Positions 22,101 to 36,022 are shown, numbered from the stretch's first letter. The stretch is 64,000 bases of DNA from Cucumis sativus (GCF_000004075.3 NC_026657.2:40782732-40846731); one strand, 5' to 3'. The notes: a model not told the origin generated them from the sequence alone. Made by a program: numbers and translations.

Positions 22101-24269
22101 GGCCCCAGATTATTTTAAAATGTCGAATCTTTTACATATATATACATATATTTCCTCTTTGAAATTTTGACATATATATTAAATAATGGCATGCGTGATG
22201 TTTTCTTCTTTTTTTTTTTCTCTCAGAAAAAGAAAAAGAATTATTCTTTAGTTATTCATTAGAATTGTTCCAAAAATAAAAGTCTTTTCCGACGAATTAA
22301 ACCGATTATTATTTGTTGCCAAATATTTTTGTAGCCACGACTTGTCGGTTGAAAGTTTAAATTTAAAGTTAATTGAAGTGTAGTTCATATACAACATAGG
22401 TAGCCTACATTTTATTTTAATTCATAAACTTTACTTACCCTTAATTATTGTAAATTCTTCTTCTTGTTATTTTAAAAGAGGAGAGTGTAAGTATTACAAA
22501 AAATGTCTCATTAATTTAGCCCTTTAAACTTTTTCAACCGACAAATTTCAAAACCAATTTCAAGTAAACTTATACTATTATACTAACATTAAAATTCAAG
22601 ACTTTCAAAATTATATAATAGTAGAAATTGTAAAAATTAAAAAGGTTGGAGTTTAAATTTTATGGTTTGGAGATTCAATTTTTACCCCTATTCTAAATTT
22701 GAGAGTACAATTTTAATCATCATATTTATAGAAGTATTAAGAATTGAAGATTCAATTTTGTTAGGTTGAATTAACAAGGGAATAATGAGAGAGTTAGGTG
22801 GGAATACCTAAAATGAATAATCTCTCACTAATCTTGGAGCTAATTAACGTATGGGTACAGAACCATATTTTGTATATATATTGGAAATCACATTATTCAT
22901 GTATTAGAGTGGGAAAAACCTGCTAAGCCATTAATTAAAATTAAACTGAAAATTTATTGATAAAAATGTTATATATTATCAAAGTTGGAACAGTAAAACT
23001 AAACTCAAAATATATCGCTATAACACTAATATTTTGACTTCTAAACATTAAGAGTGTATTTAAATACATTCTAAAGTGTAATTTTAAAAATAATTAATTT
23101 TAGAAAAATAATAATTAGGTGTTCAACCACTATTAAAAATAAATTTTTAAATTTTGAAGTGTATTTTAAATACTTTTTATTAAAAGAGTTTAAATAAAAA
23201 TTAGTTTTTTTAAAAAATATTTACTTCTTGACGAGCATTCAAACAAATAATCTGTATATACCTATAGTATGTATAAAAGTATGTATATATGTACGCATAT
23301 ACAAATGTACGAATGAGAGAAACTTTTTGTTAAATTTTACCCTTTTTGTTAGTATATTTATTTGTTTCTTACTTTGGTTTTATTGAAATTTGTTATTTAT
23401 TTATTTTTTAATTTAAAATTATTTACTAATAAATATATATATTAATAATTTTAACTTTTTCTTTCCAATTAATTATATCATTAATATTTTTCTAAAAATA
23501 TTCACATCTCTCTATCTTCCACCTAATTCACATCCCTCTATCTTCCACATGTTTACGTTCCCTTATCTCATATTAACTATTTTGTAATTATTTCAACTTT
23601 TCAAATTCTTTCACTTTTTCAAATATTTCATTCTTTTTATTTTTTTTTCCATGTTCAAGTCACAACAAAATGTTTGTGTTTGAAGAAATTAGTCTTCCAA
23701 TAAGTTCAAACGAAGATTTGTGAACCAATGCTACAAAAGCTCACAAACTTTCATTTGAACTTGTTGAGACGAACATTCCAATTTTGAACAATATTTCTAA
23801 CAACTTGAAGTTTGAGTTGAGGAGAGCTTGTTTGGTTTTGAGGCTAAAATGACTCTGTACATTATATAAGTAAAAAATGTTTTTGTTTTATGGTTGTTGC
23901 TGAGGTTACATACAATTTGAGGTGAGAGGCTCTCTTCTCGAGTTTATGCCATCATTTTGGTGTTGCTTGCAAGCTTTAAGAGAGATCCCTATGTTGTTGG
24001 TCACATTTGTTTTTCTGTGGACTGTAACATTCTAAATAGAGAAGAAAAAAAAGAGAAAATTTTGGATAAGTGAGAAAGGAAAAAAAATATTGTTGTTTAG
24101 GCCTTATGGAAATTGAATAATAAGAAAACTTATTTTTTTGTTGGTCGATTATTTTCTTTTAATCTGTTGGTTTGGTCATCTTAATGTGTTAAAATGATAT
24201 TGATTTAAGTGAAAAACGTATATTTCTTCTAGAGCGTACTATTCAAAATTTAATTATTTTTTTTGATAA
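19186..24269. other. Gene-poor AT-rich intergenic region
   Basis: About 5 kb with no supported gene. Short frames at 19,705-19,924 on both strands lack codon structure and domains. Small (TA)n and poly-T tracts occur at about 20,165-20,180, 21,065 and 22,205. The first few hundred bases are the MYB promoter, which I cannot dissect further. No clear transposon termini were noticed. Confidence 0.6.
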
Positions 24270-24800
24270 ATATACTTTCGGAGAGTAGATGCAAATGGAT
24301 ATCTTCACGAGGAAGACGTTCCAAAGCAGCCACATCAATCCTGCTTCATTAAAAATAACAGAGGTAAATACAAAAAGCAAGATATAATAGAGGGCTAGAG
24401 GGTAACCCCAAAAAACTTAAACTGCTAAAAAGCACCTAAGTTTAATGCAATAGAACTAGGCGAGTAATTTTTGAAAAGGTAAGATCATGCAGCTTGTCCA
24501 TAGACCCGTTATAGCTTGTATGTTTTCCCCCTTAAAAATCCTTATGTTTCTTTCATTCCAAATGTTCCAAAGGGTAGCAGCCACCAGGTGTTGTTTGATG
24601 GTTTGTTTTTTTTGTTTTACCCTTTGTTTTGAAGAGATCTTTGCATAAAGCAATGGAATTTGGAAAGAGAAGGGGTCTGTCCAATATAATTTCAACATTC
24701 TTCCAGAGCTTTGTTGAGAAGGGGCAGTGGGTGAATAGATGTTGTTTGTCTTCTTCAGCAGCTTTGCAGAGGATGCACCAAGAGTGCTTTATATTCAAAT
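24270..24800 (-). mobile_element. LINE 3' remnant (zf-RVT domain)
   Basis: The minus-strand frame from 24,798 reads S-W-C-I-L-C-K-A-A-E-E-D, then H-L-F-T-H-C-P-F, the Cys/His zinc-binding module downstream of LINE reverse transcriptases. A frameshift follows at about 24,620, after which another frame gives A-A-T-L-W-N-I-W-N-E-R-N, the usual next block. The element is 5'-truncated and dead. Confidence 0.75.
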
Positions 24801-26234
24801 TTTAAAATTTAAATGTTGTTTTTTCTTGAACAGTTATCAAATTTATCCCTTAAAATTATTTTTTCTATTTTAACCTTCGATATGTAATTGATACATGAAA
24901 AAAGTCATACTCATCAATCTAAAGGTTGATTGAATGAATTATTAATTTGATAGTCATATTATCAAATTCTTTATATCTTTTAGCTCATTTTATTTATACA
25001 TGCATATAACAATTCTCAAGGAATAAATCTTTTTAGAAATAAAGTTGAAAAATGTATTTACAAAAATCATTTTAAAAAATTATGAGTAAGTAAATATAGT
25101 TTCATACTAATTGTGTGAAAGATTAACGTGCATATAGTGTTACCAACTAGTATATCTATAAAGGAATAAAAAAATTTAGAGATTGTTTTGGTAGACAATA
25201 TAACAAACGTCAAAATATTTACAGCCAATGTATCAAAATCAAAAAGCCCATGCATGAAATTGATTTTTTTTTTTATAAATATTTCAGGTTTGCTCGTCAC
25301 TTTCATCTTATTTCTTCTCTTCCTCTTTTGCGATTTCATCATCTTTCTTCTTCTTTTGCCATTTTTCTTTGAGAAATTGTATAAAAAAACAAATTTGATC
25401 AAATATTTACGAGCTATAGAAAAATTTCAGATTCTATCAATAACAAACATTTGATAGCTAATGATATCCTTCTATCAAATATTTTACTTTTCTAAAAAAT
25501 GCTCGTTTTAGATAAAACCATTAAAAATTTTGTTTAAAAATACTTTAAAACTTTCCATAAATACAACTTAAAAAAAATACTCACTACACCAAATTTCTTT
25601 AGATTAAAATATAAAACTCTAAACATCTCACGAGAATATCAATATAAAAATTTGTTCTCAAACAATAAGGAGTGAAATAAAAAAAAAGATCAAAATTTGA
25701 AGTTAAAACATAAAATATAAATTTGAGTTGGGTTGAGGTTTAGGGTTTGTGGAGTGAGGTTTTTGTGTTAGTGAAAGAGTAATTATTGAAGCTAAGATGA
25801 GGTTTGCATAAGGTTGTTTTGTGGATATGTGTAGTGGGAAAGCTCTACGTACATATGGTTGGAGTAAATGAATGTAATTTCTTCCAATTCCCAGTTCCCC
25901 AAGCTGGCCGGTGTGCAAACAATGCTAAGCGCCCTATCAACCTCTAAAACTTGTATGTATTAGGGATGGTGACCTTTTGAAATTTTAATTTTCATGTGAG
26001 AGTGAAAACAATAGAACATATTAAAGTAACAATATTGATTTACATTCAAAGTAATCTTCCTCCAAATATCATATTCACAAAACACATACCAATAAATCAA
26101 ACCATAAACAATACTTTTCCTTCCATCACACACACACACACACACAGCACGTCTAATTAACACCCCAACTGATGAAGAATTGTGTTTTTCAGTACTACGT
26201 CCACACAATAATCAGGGATTGGAAACGAGACCAT
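24801..26234. other. Intergenic region downstream of remorin
   Basis: No gene supported. Lys-rich and Phe/Leu-rich frames at 25,067-25,454 on opposite strands are mirror translations of one pyrimidine-rich tract at about 25,300-25,370. A (CA)n tract lies at about 26,128-26,146. The last 100-200 bp before 26,235 are probably remorin 3' untranslated sequence. Confidence 0.5.
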
Positions 26235-27848
26235 TCAACTCGAGAAGCAGCCGAGAAGCTTCTTCGGGGCAGTACCGGTGGCACGGTACTTTGCAGCCGT
26301 CTCCTCTGCTTTGAGAAGATCTTCTCCTCGCTTGGCTTCGATTATCGCCCTCTTTTCCTCCGCCGATTTGTGGAGCAGAGCAATTTTGTTCTTCATTTGC
26401 TCAATGTACTTTGCCTTCTTTTTCTCCAAACTTTCCTGCTCAAAGTTTTGTTTAATTAGCTAGCTGTCTGTCGTCAAAATAACATCACTCCCAAACTACA
26501 AATCAACTACTCAACCATGTAAAATATATTTTAATACCTCGATCTTCTTCAAGTCAGCTTCTACAGAAGCTTTTTGGCTATTCTCCCATGCGGCAACAGA
26601 AGATAGCTTTTTGTGGGCTCTGGAAAACAAGATTCAATTCACTTCTATATAAGGAGTGTTGGAAAAATAAGTTGGTGTTATAAGAGTTAAGAAAATGAAC
26701 ATATACATATATTATTAAAAATGAAAAATATTACATAAATTAGATGATGATAGAAGAAAAGTGAAATAATTGGAAAATTGTGTGGTCTTACTTGTTCTCT
26801 GCCTTGGACTTTTCACTTTCTTCCCAAGCTTTAACGAGAGACAACCTCTTCTCTGTTGCAACTTTTGCTAGCACAGCATCTGTGTGGCGTATCTCAGCAA
26901 ATTATATTCATATAAACTCACTCTTACCTTTCACTCTAAATAACATAACTTTACTTTTAAATCCTATTTTCTTTTTATATTAATATAAATTCCACCTCTC
27001 TGTTTCCCAATCCCAACCACTCTCTTCTTTCTTTTTCTCTTTATTTAACCTAAACTTTATATGTAATACAATATTTGCATCACTCAGATTCCAGAAATAA
27101 AAAGAAAATTACTACTAATAACGGACTACAAAGCTAAGTTTATTATAAAATCATCTTCCTATTTTACCCTAAAATATTCCTTTTAATTGTTTAAGTATTC
27201 CACAAGATCTATGTCAAAATATGTAGGAATAAATTAAATTTCATGTTTGATCCTTATGCTTATAGAATTTTTTTAAAAAAATTTCTTAAAAGAGAAAATT
27301 CTAACTATAATTCTAATCTATGGAAAGAATCAAATATACAATTAAATTTAAGAATTTTTGGAAATAATAGAAATGAAAAAGAAATAGATAGGGGTGGTTT
27401 TTTTAATTTTCCTAAATAGACCTCTGTTTACAGAGCCTTCAGTGGTTTTGGGGTCAGCAACTTCTGGAACCTCTGCAAGAAAACAACAAGAGAGATTAAG
27501 TAAGTAAAGATAATTTATGAGTCCGGTGATTTCCATTCCAGCAGCCAAACAAAAAACTCAAAATTTCCCAATTGAGAGCACGCAGTAAAATTGAATAAAT
27601 TTGATGGGAAGAAGAGTGTGAGCTGAAAAAATGAATAAAAAAAGAAGAAGAGAAGAGGAGAAAAGAGGGAGGGGGCTGTGGTAATGAAGAATTGAGTTAC
27701 TTTCAACGAGAACGAGGGCTTTAGAGTCATCAGTTTTGTGTTCGGGCGGTGGGGGAATGACGGATTTCTCCTCGGTGACGTCTTTGGGGAGTTGTTGAGG
27801 AGGATCGGAGGGGGGCGGGGATTCGATCTTCTTGGATTCTTCAGCCAT
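26235..27848 (-). CDS. Remorin (group 1-type)
   Basis: Five minus-strand exons, 27,848-27,701, 27,472-27,422, 26,879-26,792, 26,619-26,538 and 26,435-26,235, sum to 570 nt and encode 189 residues. Remorins mark plasma-membrane nanodomains and plasmodesmata and act in immunity, virus movement and symbiosis (family knowledge). Residues 1 to about 65 are Pro/Ser/Glu/Lys-rich and disordered. From about residue 70 the Remorin_C coiled coil follows, with A-V-L-A-K-V, R-L-S-L-V-K-A-W-E-E-S, V-A-A-W-E-N-S and K-M/N-K-I-A-L-L-H-K-type heptads, then I-E-A-K-R-G-E-D-L-L-K-A-E-E and K-Y-R-A-T-G-T. The C-terminal anchor ends L-L-G-C-F-S-S, with a cysteine suitable for S-acylation. Length and exon structure suit the short group 1 remorins. 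A GATATTA array and (AAT)n tract lie just upstream at 27,910-27,976. Confidence 0.92.
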
Positions 27849-30800
27849 GGGAGTGGTGAAAAATGGAGAAAAAAAAAGGGAAGAGAGAGAGATTGGGAAA
27901 GTGAGTGGTTTAGATATTAGATATTAGATATTAGATATTAGATTTAGAGTAATAATAATAATAATAATAATAATAAAAAGGGTTAATTAATTGTGTGGTT
28001 ATTTGAAAAGTGAGCTGGATGATGGTTACATATGACTTAATGTGAGTTGGCACTTCCTATGCTAATACTCCAAACAACCCATATACAAACCCTCTTTTTT
28101 CTTTCTTTTTCCTTCCATACAAATCAAATCAACTCATTCAAACATAAATATACCATATAACATCATCATTCACCATAAATCAAACATATAATAAGAAAAT
28201 TCATGATTCACTCCTACCACTATTTCTGTATATACATTTATTTTTTTCCAACTAACATATCATATTTTTATTTCTTTCGCTCTACATCCAAACAAACTTC
28301 TTCCTATTTCATATTATATAACAATTGGACTCTTTCTATTCTACCTTCCCATATCTTCTATTTTACTCTCAAATAATCACATTTTTACTTTTATATACTT
28401 TTTTTTTTATCATAGGATACACATTCAACCCTAATTTTTGCCATCACAATCAACATTTTTATCTATATCTCACTTTTGTCCTATACTATTTAATCTATGC
28501 TTAAATATATATCAAAAATAAAACTATTCTTTTCCTTTATTAAATGAGTCGAATATCTTATTGTTTGGTTCTAAATAATAATAATAATGAAAAGAAGAAT
28601 TTTAGTTTAAATTCTAAATTTATTCTTTTCACTTTTTAAATGGTAAATTAAAATTTTTTAAATCTATATATTAACCAAGGTTTTGGACGAAATAAAGAAA
28701 AAACTTGAGCAAATTTATAATTTAACCAAAGTATACATATGATATTTTCATTTCCATATTTTCTTTTTAAAAAAAAAAGAATTGAAAAACATATTTTGTT
28801 GAGATGGAACGGCTATTATTTCCTATTGAGAGTAAGGTAGAATATATATATACACACACCTATCCATATATATATTTAGAAAAATCATATATTTTCATTT
28901 AATCAATAAGTAATAAGTTTCTTTCCTGTTGTAAGGATTTTAATTAAATTAAATTTTGATTGATTCATCTTCTAAATTGGGAGATTGTTTTCCCACTTCA
29001 TCATTGGTTATGAATGGTATTTGTTAAAATCATGAACGGCTCTGCCTTCTGGAAATTTTCTTTATTGAAAATTAATGCTCATTTATTGTCAAAGTTCATC
29101 ATCAAACACAAAATTAATTAATTAGGCTACAAGACTATAACCTTTTCAAATAAGTAATGCACATTTAGTACTACTCTTCCATATGTCAAAATCTTTTTGT
29201 ACAAGTAATTTCCAAAATCATCAAGGCTAATCAATGAATCCATCCCCTTTTGTAAATAAACATATTTAATCTTTTTCATATAAATATTTAAAATAGGTTG
29301 TATTGTTTTTTTCTTTTTCTAAATAAAAATGTGTTTTAAATAAATCACAATTTTCAATTAAAAACTTCGGAAGAACTATTTATGAAAAAATTGTTGGTCT
29401 AAATAGTCTAGTTTTGATCGAGAGATCAGAAATTGATATTAAGTTTGTATAGTTAATGATTTTAGGTTATAAAAATAGTTTCAGAGTAAGGATTAACCCA
29501 AAAAGATTGAAATATAAAGTGTTTAGACTTAGTTAAGATATGGGAGAGGTTTGTGGATGGAGGTAACTTAAAGGACATATGAAGCAACTTTAGAGCATAC
29601 TTATTAGAGAGCCTACAAGATAGCCTAGAGTGAGTTCAGATCATCAAGGGAGCCAAGAAGGAGCTCGTCCACAATAATTGTGGATGATGCTTTTTAAGGG
29701 TGTGAAATTTATGGTATGCCAAGTTCAACCAGATTGAGTTTATGTCTTTCTAAGGTAGACATAAAATATCAAGTTTTGATCTGTAGAATGAATTTTCGTA
29801 TGACTTTCTTTCTAACATTATAAAGTTAGGAAAATAAAAGTTGGATTTCTCTCTTGAATAAAGTAAGACAAGTTGGGAATAGAAATGTTTAGATCACATT
29901 ACATGTATTTTCTGCCAGACACTTTATCCCCATTGTTTATATTTGGTGAATTGGTGATGTGATCATTGAAGGTTGAGTCCCGATTATACATGACAAAACT
30001 CTTTCTGGTTCCTCATTGTTATAGACTTATATTATTACATATCAACTAATTAAGCAACGACGTATAAGTGATTATATGGAAAAATGGTCAATTTGTTGGT
30101 AAATACCTTCTAAAAGGTTTTTTTGGAAGATGATGATCCTCCTCCGTTGGAAACAATTTGTTACTGTGAATAAATACCTTCTAAACAGCTTTTTAAGAGA
30201 TGATGACCTCCTCCCTTGAAAATGTTTATTTTCATTCACATAAAAACTAAGATAAGATCTACTCTCGACAAACTTCTATTATTAGGTTATGTTTATCAAA
30301 CCCTAATAAAAATTGTTGTAATCATAATGAAATTTTATTTAATAAATCAATAGTAATGCATGAACTTGAATTGTAATAGTAATTGGATTGTTTTTATTTA
30401 CTGTTATATTTTCACCATTACCTCTACCTTTAACCTCTACCTTTAAGGATCAATCGGTATTAATATCGATAACGATAACAAAAAAGTATGTCAAAAATTA
30501 AAAAAGAAAACAGTTATAATTAACAGTAACCAATGATATAACTATATAGATAATGATAATTATAGGGTATGATTTTCATACCTAATCTGATTAAACACCC
30601 TTAACTGATCAATCCAATTGCCTTATTTCATTACACAAGTAAAATAAAATAGTTCCAAAATTATGAAATGAGGTTCCTTCTTTTTCTAACTTCCGTCCAT
30701 CTATTACATTTAGAGTATTTATATGAATAGAGTTTGATTAAAGTTCATCAATAATATAATAAAAAGGATCAGTGATGTATAACTTCAAAAATATAGTATT

Positions 30801-31554
30801 AGTAATTAGAAGTTGGAGTTGGAGAAGAAAGAGAAAATGAAGATGGAGTTTGATTTCATATATAAAAATTTGGAAATGAAGACTTTTTATATATTTTTCT
30901 TCCATACAATGATACAACAGGGTGTCGGCAGTTTGGCATATATGTATGCAACAACCAAATTCTCACCTACTGATCATTCTTCATATTTGTCTTTTTACTT
31001 TGATGTGCTAACCTCATCTTCCAATTACCTCCTCCACCATTGGAATTTATGTATATTATTCTACAATTAAAAATTATATAAAAGAAGTGTTATGAAGGCC
31101 TCAACTTAGACATATATGGATGTATTTTTTTGAAGTCATTCTCACTAATATCGTATATATATGATTCTGTTATGCTTAGTTGGAGCTCAATTGAAAAACA
31201 GTCGTGGAACTTAAGTTAGAGCTTGACAACCCATGCAATATGGAATAATCTTAATCGGTATATAATTAAGTTAGAGGTAGGAGGCCATCAAGATTAATTT
31301 AAGGGGCATATATATATATGTTGTTGTAGTCAATTATTTAAGAAGTAATGAGTATTCATGACCATCTAAATCATATTTTTTCCAATCGTCTAATATTAAA
31401 TGAGCATGTGGGTGATAAACATTCTCTAGGAGCTTCCAGCAAGAGAGCCAATGCACTTGATTTAGAATATGTTTTCTTCTTTTCTGTGAGGTTGATTTAG
31501 AATATATCAACAAAAATATGTGATTTAGCAAAAAAGGTTCCATTTATTTAAGGT

Positions 31555-31810
31555 GAAGTAGACATTAGTTAGAGATAAAACACGATTTCAAAAAAAAATA
31601 TTTATTTTAAGTAGATATTAGTTAGAGATAAAATTTAACCTTCTTATTTAAAAATTATTAATTTATGCAGATATTAGCTAGAGATAAATTGTGATTTAAA
31701 AAATAATTAAAAAAGAGATATTAGTAAAAAATAAATTGTGATTTGTTTTCTTTTGAATTCCTTGTATTTAAGTGAAATAGATATATTAGTTAAAGATAAA
31801 ATGAGACTTT
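31555..31810. repeat. Degenerate array of AGATATTAGTTAGAGATAAA-like units
   Basis: At least four imperfect copies of a roughly 20-bp core, spaced about 55-80 bp apart, each followed by a (T)GTGATTT or similar AT-rich spacer. No coding content. Looks like a decayed minisatellite. Confidence 0.6.
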
Positions 31811-32244
31811 TTAATATATGTATATATATAAAGAGTTCAAAGGCTAATCAATCCTAACAGAGAAATTAAAGTTGGGGAAAAGAAACATTGGGATCCAATC
31901 AAATATTAAGAATAATCAAATTTTAAACCAACAAAATGGAATATCCAAAATCAATCTAACATGGCCTGATCATAGGCTTCAATAACCACACACCCAAACT
32001 ACTCCCTCTCTTCCTCGTCATGAATGAGATTACCAGAAGAAGAATACAATCAAAAGATATATCTTTCCAAAGCAAATAACAGCCCCCTAGAGAATGGCAT
32101 GATGAGCAGTTTTGAGAAATAATGCATCATTATACTTGAAAACAATCAATTATTCTTTGAGATCATAAAATTAATTACTTACCAATCCTTTCTTCATTCA
32201 TTTTTGGCCAAATATTTAAGATTGAAAGAAGATGTATCTCTTTC

Positions 32245-32362
32245 TCTCCTCCTAATTTTATCTTAAATTTTCATTTTCAATCAATTTAGACATTTTATTA
32301 AGATCTCCTCCTAATTTTATCTTAAATTTTCATTTTCAATCAATTTAGACATTTTATTAAGA
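32245..32362. repeat. Tandem duplication, 59-bp unit, two copies
   Basis: Two adjacent, apparently identical units (32,245-32,303 and 32,304-32,362) beginning TCTCCTCCTAATTTTATC. Identity suggests a recent duplication or slippage event. Confidence 0.85.
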
Positions 32363-32859
32363 TTACCTTTTAAAATCCATCCGGATATGTAAAATGTTAC
32401 TATATTCTTAATTATTATTGTCAAATGGGCTATCAATTACAATTACCCAAATATATTAAAGAATAAACCTTTTTGTAACCATGTCAATGAAGGCCTTGAG
32501 GCTCACATGTTCAAATAAGAGGTTGAGGATCAAAGATTCAAATGATAATTACTAATACCCTATTTATTGTTATCAAGTAGTTCAACATACTTTCAGTTTC
32601 AATCAGACTAAGACAAATAAATTGGGGAAAAGAGAGCCTCAGTCCCATTTTCAAATTCAAAAGACTATTTATCTTATTGTCAGACGTTTATTGAACAATA
32701 GTAAACATAAACTCAAGCCTCGATTCCACTGTAGTATCATCATCACCCTACACAACTAGATTTCACTTACCTATGAAACAAGATTACTAAAACATGAGCA
32801 GACTTACATTGTTCTCATTTCCTATATCCGCCAGAAGGGCATTTGCAGTCCGAAGAATA

Positions 32860-34681
32860 TTAATCGGCATTTGCAGCAGCAGGGGCTTCCTCAGCTTTAT
32901 CATCTCGAGGTTCTGAGTGACTTTCTTCGACGGGCTTGCTAACTTCAGCAGTGCTTGATTCTGCAGGCTCACCAGCTGCAGCATCACCTTCAGCAACTGA
33001 CGTCTTCACTGTCCCAACTTTAACATATTTACTCATGAATTTGTATTCCCAATCCTGCAACATTTCCAGTTCGGATGGGCCGAGACCAGAGATATCCCCA
33101 GTCAGATCTTTCTCTTCAAATGACATTTTTGCAAGAGCTCTGCTGGCATCCTTTCCAGCAAAAAGAGCATAGGGCCCCCCGGGTCCATAGAACATCCTGC
33201 AAATAGTGCAGGTTAGAAGAAATAATAACAAAGAAATATGAAAGCTTGATTCAGAGAAATATGGAAAATTAAGCACCATCTGGGCGAACACAAGACTAAA
33301 ACCTGAAGGGTACAAGTGCGATGTTCTCCAATTCAAAATTTCCTTTAAGAGGACTCACACACAAGAGAAAGAGTGCAAGACACTGCAAAGTGCAAAATAT
33401 TGGGATATTTGTGTCTACGGCCTTGGTGTAGTGAATAAATCATAGTCAGAAAAACTCCTCATGAATTCGGATAGCCAAAGATGTCACAACAAATTTAATG
33501 CCTGTCCAAGAGTATACATAATCATAAAACAATGGACCTGTCCTTATAGTGTTTTTCGAAAAGAAACTCGCTACTTTTTAGGACATCATGAGAAGAGGTT
33601 TCTACATTGTTTTTAAACTTATTCTCTTTTCCAAATCATGAGTTCCTAGAAAGTGATTTGAAACCATAGAAGTTTCAGAATAACTCGTGGAAGTTGAAAC
33701 ACCGAACTATTGCCTCTGAACTGCATAAACTATACGAATTCTATATGCTGGAAACACCATAGCCCTAATTTGAAATAAGAAACGACAGCCCCAATAAAAT
33801 ATTTACAAAACCAGATACATAAACACAAACATCAGAGTCAACGTCGAAAGTTTGAATTGATATTCATAAAGCAAAAATCATATATATTATGACAACCATA
33901 GAACATCATTAAAGATATTCATTGTAACTTGTAAACAGGTCACTACAGAAATCCACAAAAGCCATGGAAAAAAAATCGACCTAAAAGAGTCAATTCCGTT
34001 TTCAGCTCGTACAACCAGAAAGAAACATAAATTTCACAAAAGCTATCAATAGTCTTCTTTTATTATAGCTTGCATCAAACACAGGATGGAAGGGTCATAG
34101 AATAAGAAACAGGAAAAGAGAAGGAATTAGAAATAGCCTAAAAAACAAGGATAGAAGTTGAATACAGTAGGACCAAGTTAGGTTTCATTCTGAAGGAATC
34201 AGCAGCAATTTGAAGGAAAAGGAGAGGTGTAGAGGGGAAAGCAAAGCAGGAGTGAACAAACAGGTTGACTCAAAAACAAATTGAAACCGAATGAGAAGTT
34301 ATCACGATGGATCATCCAAACAACAAAATACCTAAAACAGAGGGAAAATGTAAGAAAAAAGTGAAGTTAATGAACCAACCTGCTCTGAGAAACATCGTAG
34401 ATCTGGCCCTTGATAGCCATGAGAAGAGGTTTCTGGGAATCGGAGCCATCGTATTGCTTCAAGTCATCCTCAGAAATTTCACCAAGTTGAACAGGAGGAG
34501 GGAGAGGATGGATTTGGTCCAAGTCCCTAGGGTGGGTTCCGTAGTCGGAGGGAGCGAAGAAACTGGAAATGAGATAGTAAATGGCAAGTCCAAGAGCCAA
34601 TACAGTGAAGAAGGTGGAAGGAGAGAGGCCTGTGTAGGCGAGGATGGCCTCCTTCAGCGTGTCCCAGACTTGCAGAGCCAT
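32860..34681 (-). CDS. Membrane steroid-binding protein (MAPR / cytochrome b5-like)
   Basis: Two minus-strand exons, 34,681-34,380 and 33,196-32,860, join in phase 2 (AG plus G gives Arg) and encode 212 residues. Residues about 23-42 form one hydrophobic segment, giving an N-terminal membrane anchor. Residues about 66-163 are a cytochrome-b5-like fold of the progesterone-receptor-associated type. Markers are I-S-E-D-D-L-K-Q-Y-D-G, A-I-K-G-Q-I-Y-D-V-S, then F-Y-G-P-G-G-P-Y-A-L-F-A-G-K-D-A-S-R-A-L-A. The tyrosines of Y-G-P and P-Y suit the MAPR group, which lacks the classical b5 haem histidines. The tail (162-212) is Ala/Glu-rich and acidic. Arabidopsis MSBP1 binds steroids, affects brassinosteroid signalling and scaffolds monolignol P450s; a similar role is inferred. 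A (GA)n tract sits in the probable 5' leader at about 34,719-34,748. Confidence 0.92.
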
Positions 34682-34714
34682 GGCGGATGGAGAGGAAGGA
34701 GAGTGAAAGAGAGT

Positions 34715-34751
<37 letters not shown>

Positions 34752-36022
34752 AGGAGGAAGGAAAGGAGCTTTTGGTTACCAACCTAAAAAGGTATTTTAA
34801 TCAAAGGCCGTCCTTTCTTGGGAACAACAATTAACATCTCCGCCGCACATTTTGTTTCCCTTGATAATATATAATAATGGAATTGATATTTGGAAGTCTG
34901 AACTTAAAAATGATCTCTATGTCTACTTTTTACTCTCAATTTACTAAGAAAAAACATTTTGTTAAAACACTATTAAACAAAACTCTCATTCATCACATTT
35001 CCTATGTTCTGTTGAGTCCGTTAGAATTAGTCATCGGTGATTATCAATGAAGTTAGAAGGCTAGTGTTCCTCAATAGAGGTGATCGATCATCCAAGTTAG
35101 TAGGTGAACCGAAGAAATTTGAATTTGTCAGCCAAAATGTGTTAAAACATACATTAGTCCAACGAAAAAAGAACACACAAGGTTGGTTTAGTATCATCGA
35201 ATTCATGATTTACTTTTCTTTTTAATTAAAATCCGTCGAGTGGAGAGGAGAGGAGAGGAGCAGTTGTAGAAGGCAGTGGAGATTTTGATTTTTTATTTCT
35301 GTTGAACAGTTGCAGAAGTCGTCGCACTTTTGAGGTGGGTTGATTTTGATTTTTGTTCAACTGGTTCCTTTTGTGAAGCACCCAGCGACGGATGATAACG
35401 TAAAACTCTTCCTCCTTTCTAAATTAACCATTTGCTTAGACCTTTTCAAAGGCAGAGAAGATAAAAGAAACAGAATGGGTGCATGTCTAATTTATCACTA
35501 ATACATTTTTATCATTAATATAAATATACAACTTTTTAAAATATTGTTTATATATGCCCATTGAATTTTCTGTCTACTGTTATGTTTACCCCTAGTAATA
35601 AATAAGACGACGAGTAGTATTTTATTTTAAAGAAAGATAATTAAACAAAAAAAAATCCTTTAAACCGTCAAACCAAACCAGAAATTACCAACCTAAACAC
35701 CAAATTCTGTAAAAACAGTGGATTCATTTGATGTAGTTTCTGGAGGGGTCCCTCCCTCTACGCCCACTCCTAGGTTGTGTTTCCTTTCTCCTTTTGAATA
35801 TACTTGTGTACATATAAATTTTGGATGCGGTTCACATACCACTCTATACAAAGCATGCTTCATAAGTGAAATCCCAAATGACTTCAATCTTCTAGAGATA
35901 GAAACATTGATTTTGTGCTGAAGCAAATAACATATACAGAAATAGCAAAACAGAAACTCAGGATGATTGGATCACCCTTCCAAAATAAAAACTACCTTGG
36001 CCAAATTTGGATCGTGACAGAA
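34682..36022. other. Intergenic region between MAPR gene and kinase-like gene
   Basis: Holds the MAPR promoter and the 3' flank of the kinase-like gene. No gene supported; a 77-codon minus-strand frame at 35,693-35,926 is probably part of the kinase-like 3' untranslated region. A GGAGA-rich run lies at about 35,240-35,260. Confidence 0.5.

Larger units (their letters stand above)
27849..32859. other. Intergenic region between remorin and the MAPR gene
   Basis: About 5 kb without a supported gene. It holds the (AAT)n and GATATTA arrays near 27,910-27,976 and a local duplication at about 30,105-30,225 (AAATACCTTCTAAA ... GATGATGA.CCTCCTCC). A degenerate array of an AGATATTAGTTAGAGATAAA-like motif spans about 31,555-31,810, and a perfect 59-bp tandem duplication starts at 32,245. 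An 85-codon plus-strand frame at 30,813 and others here show no domain. The first few hundred bases are the remorin promoter. Confidence 0.55.

Noticed and set aside
25067-25454. Lys-rich and Leu/Phe-rich frames on opposite strands
   Set aside because: Mirror translations of a single pyrimidine tract; no domain.
34307-34834. 175-codon plus-strand frame over the MAPR first exon
   Set aside because: It is antisense to a clear exon and ends in a (GA)n translation.
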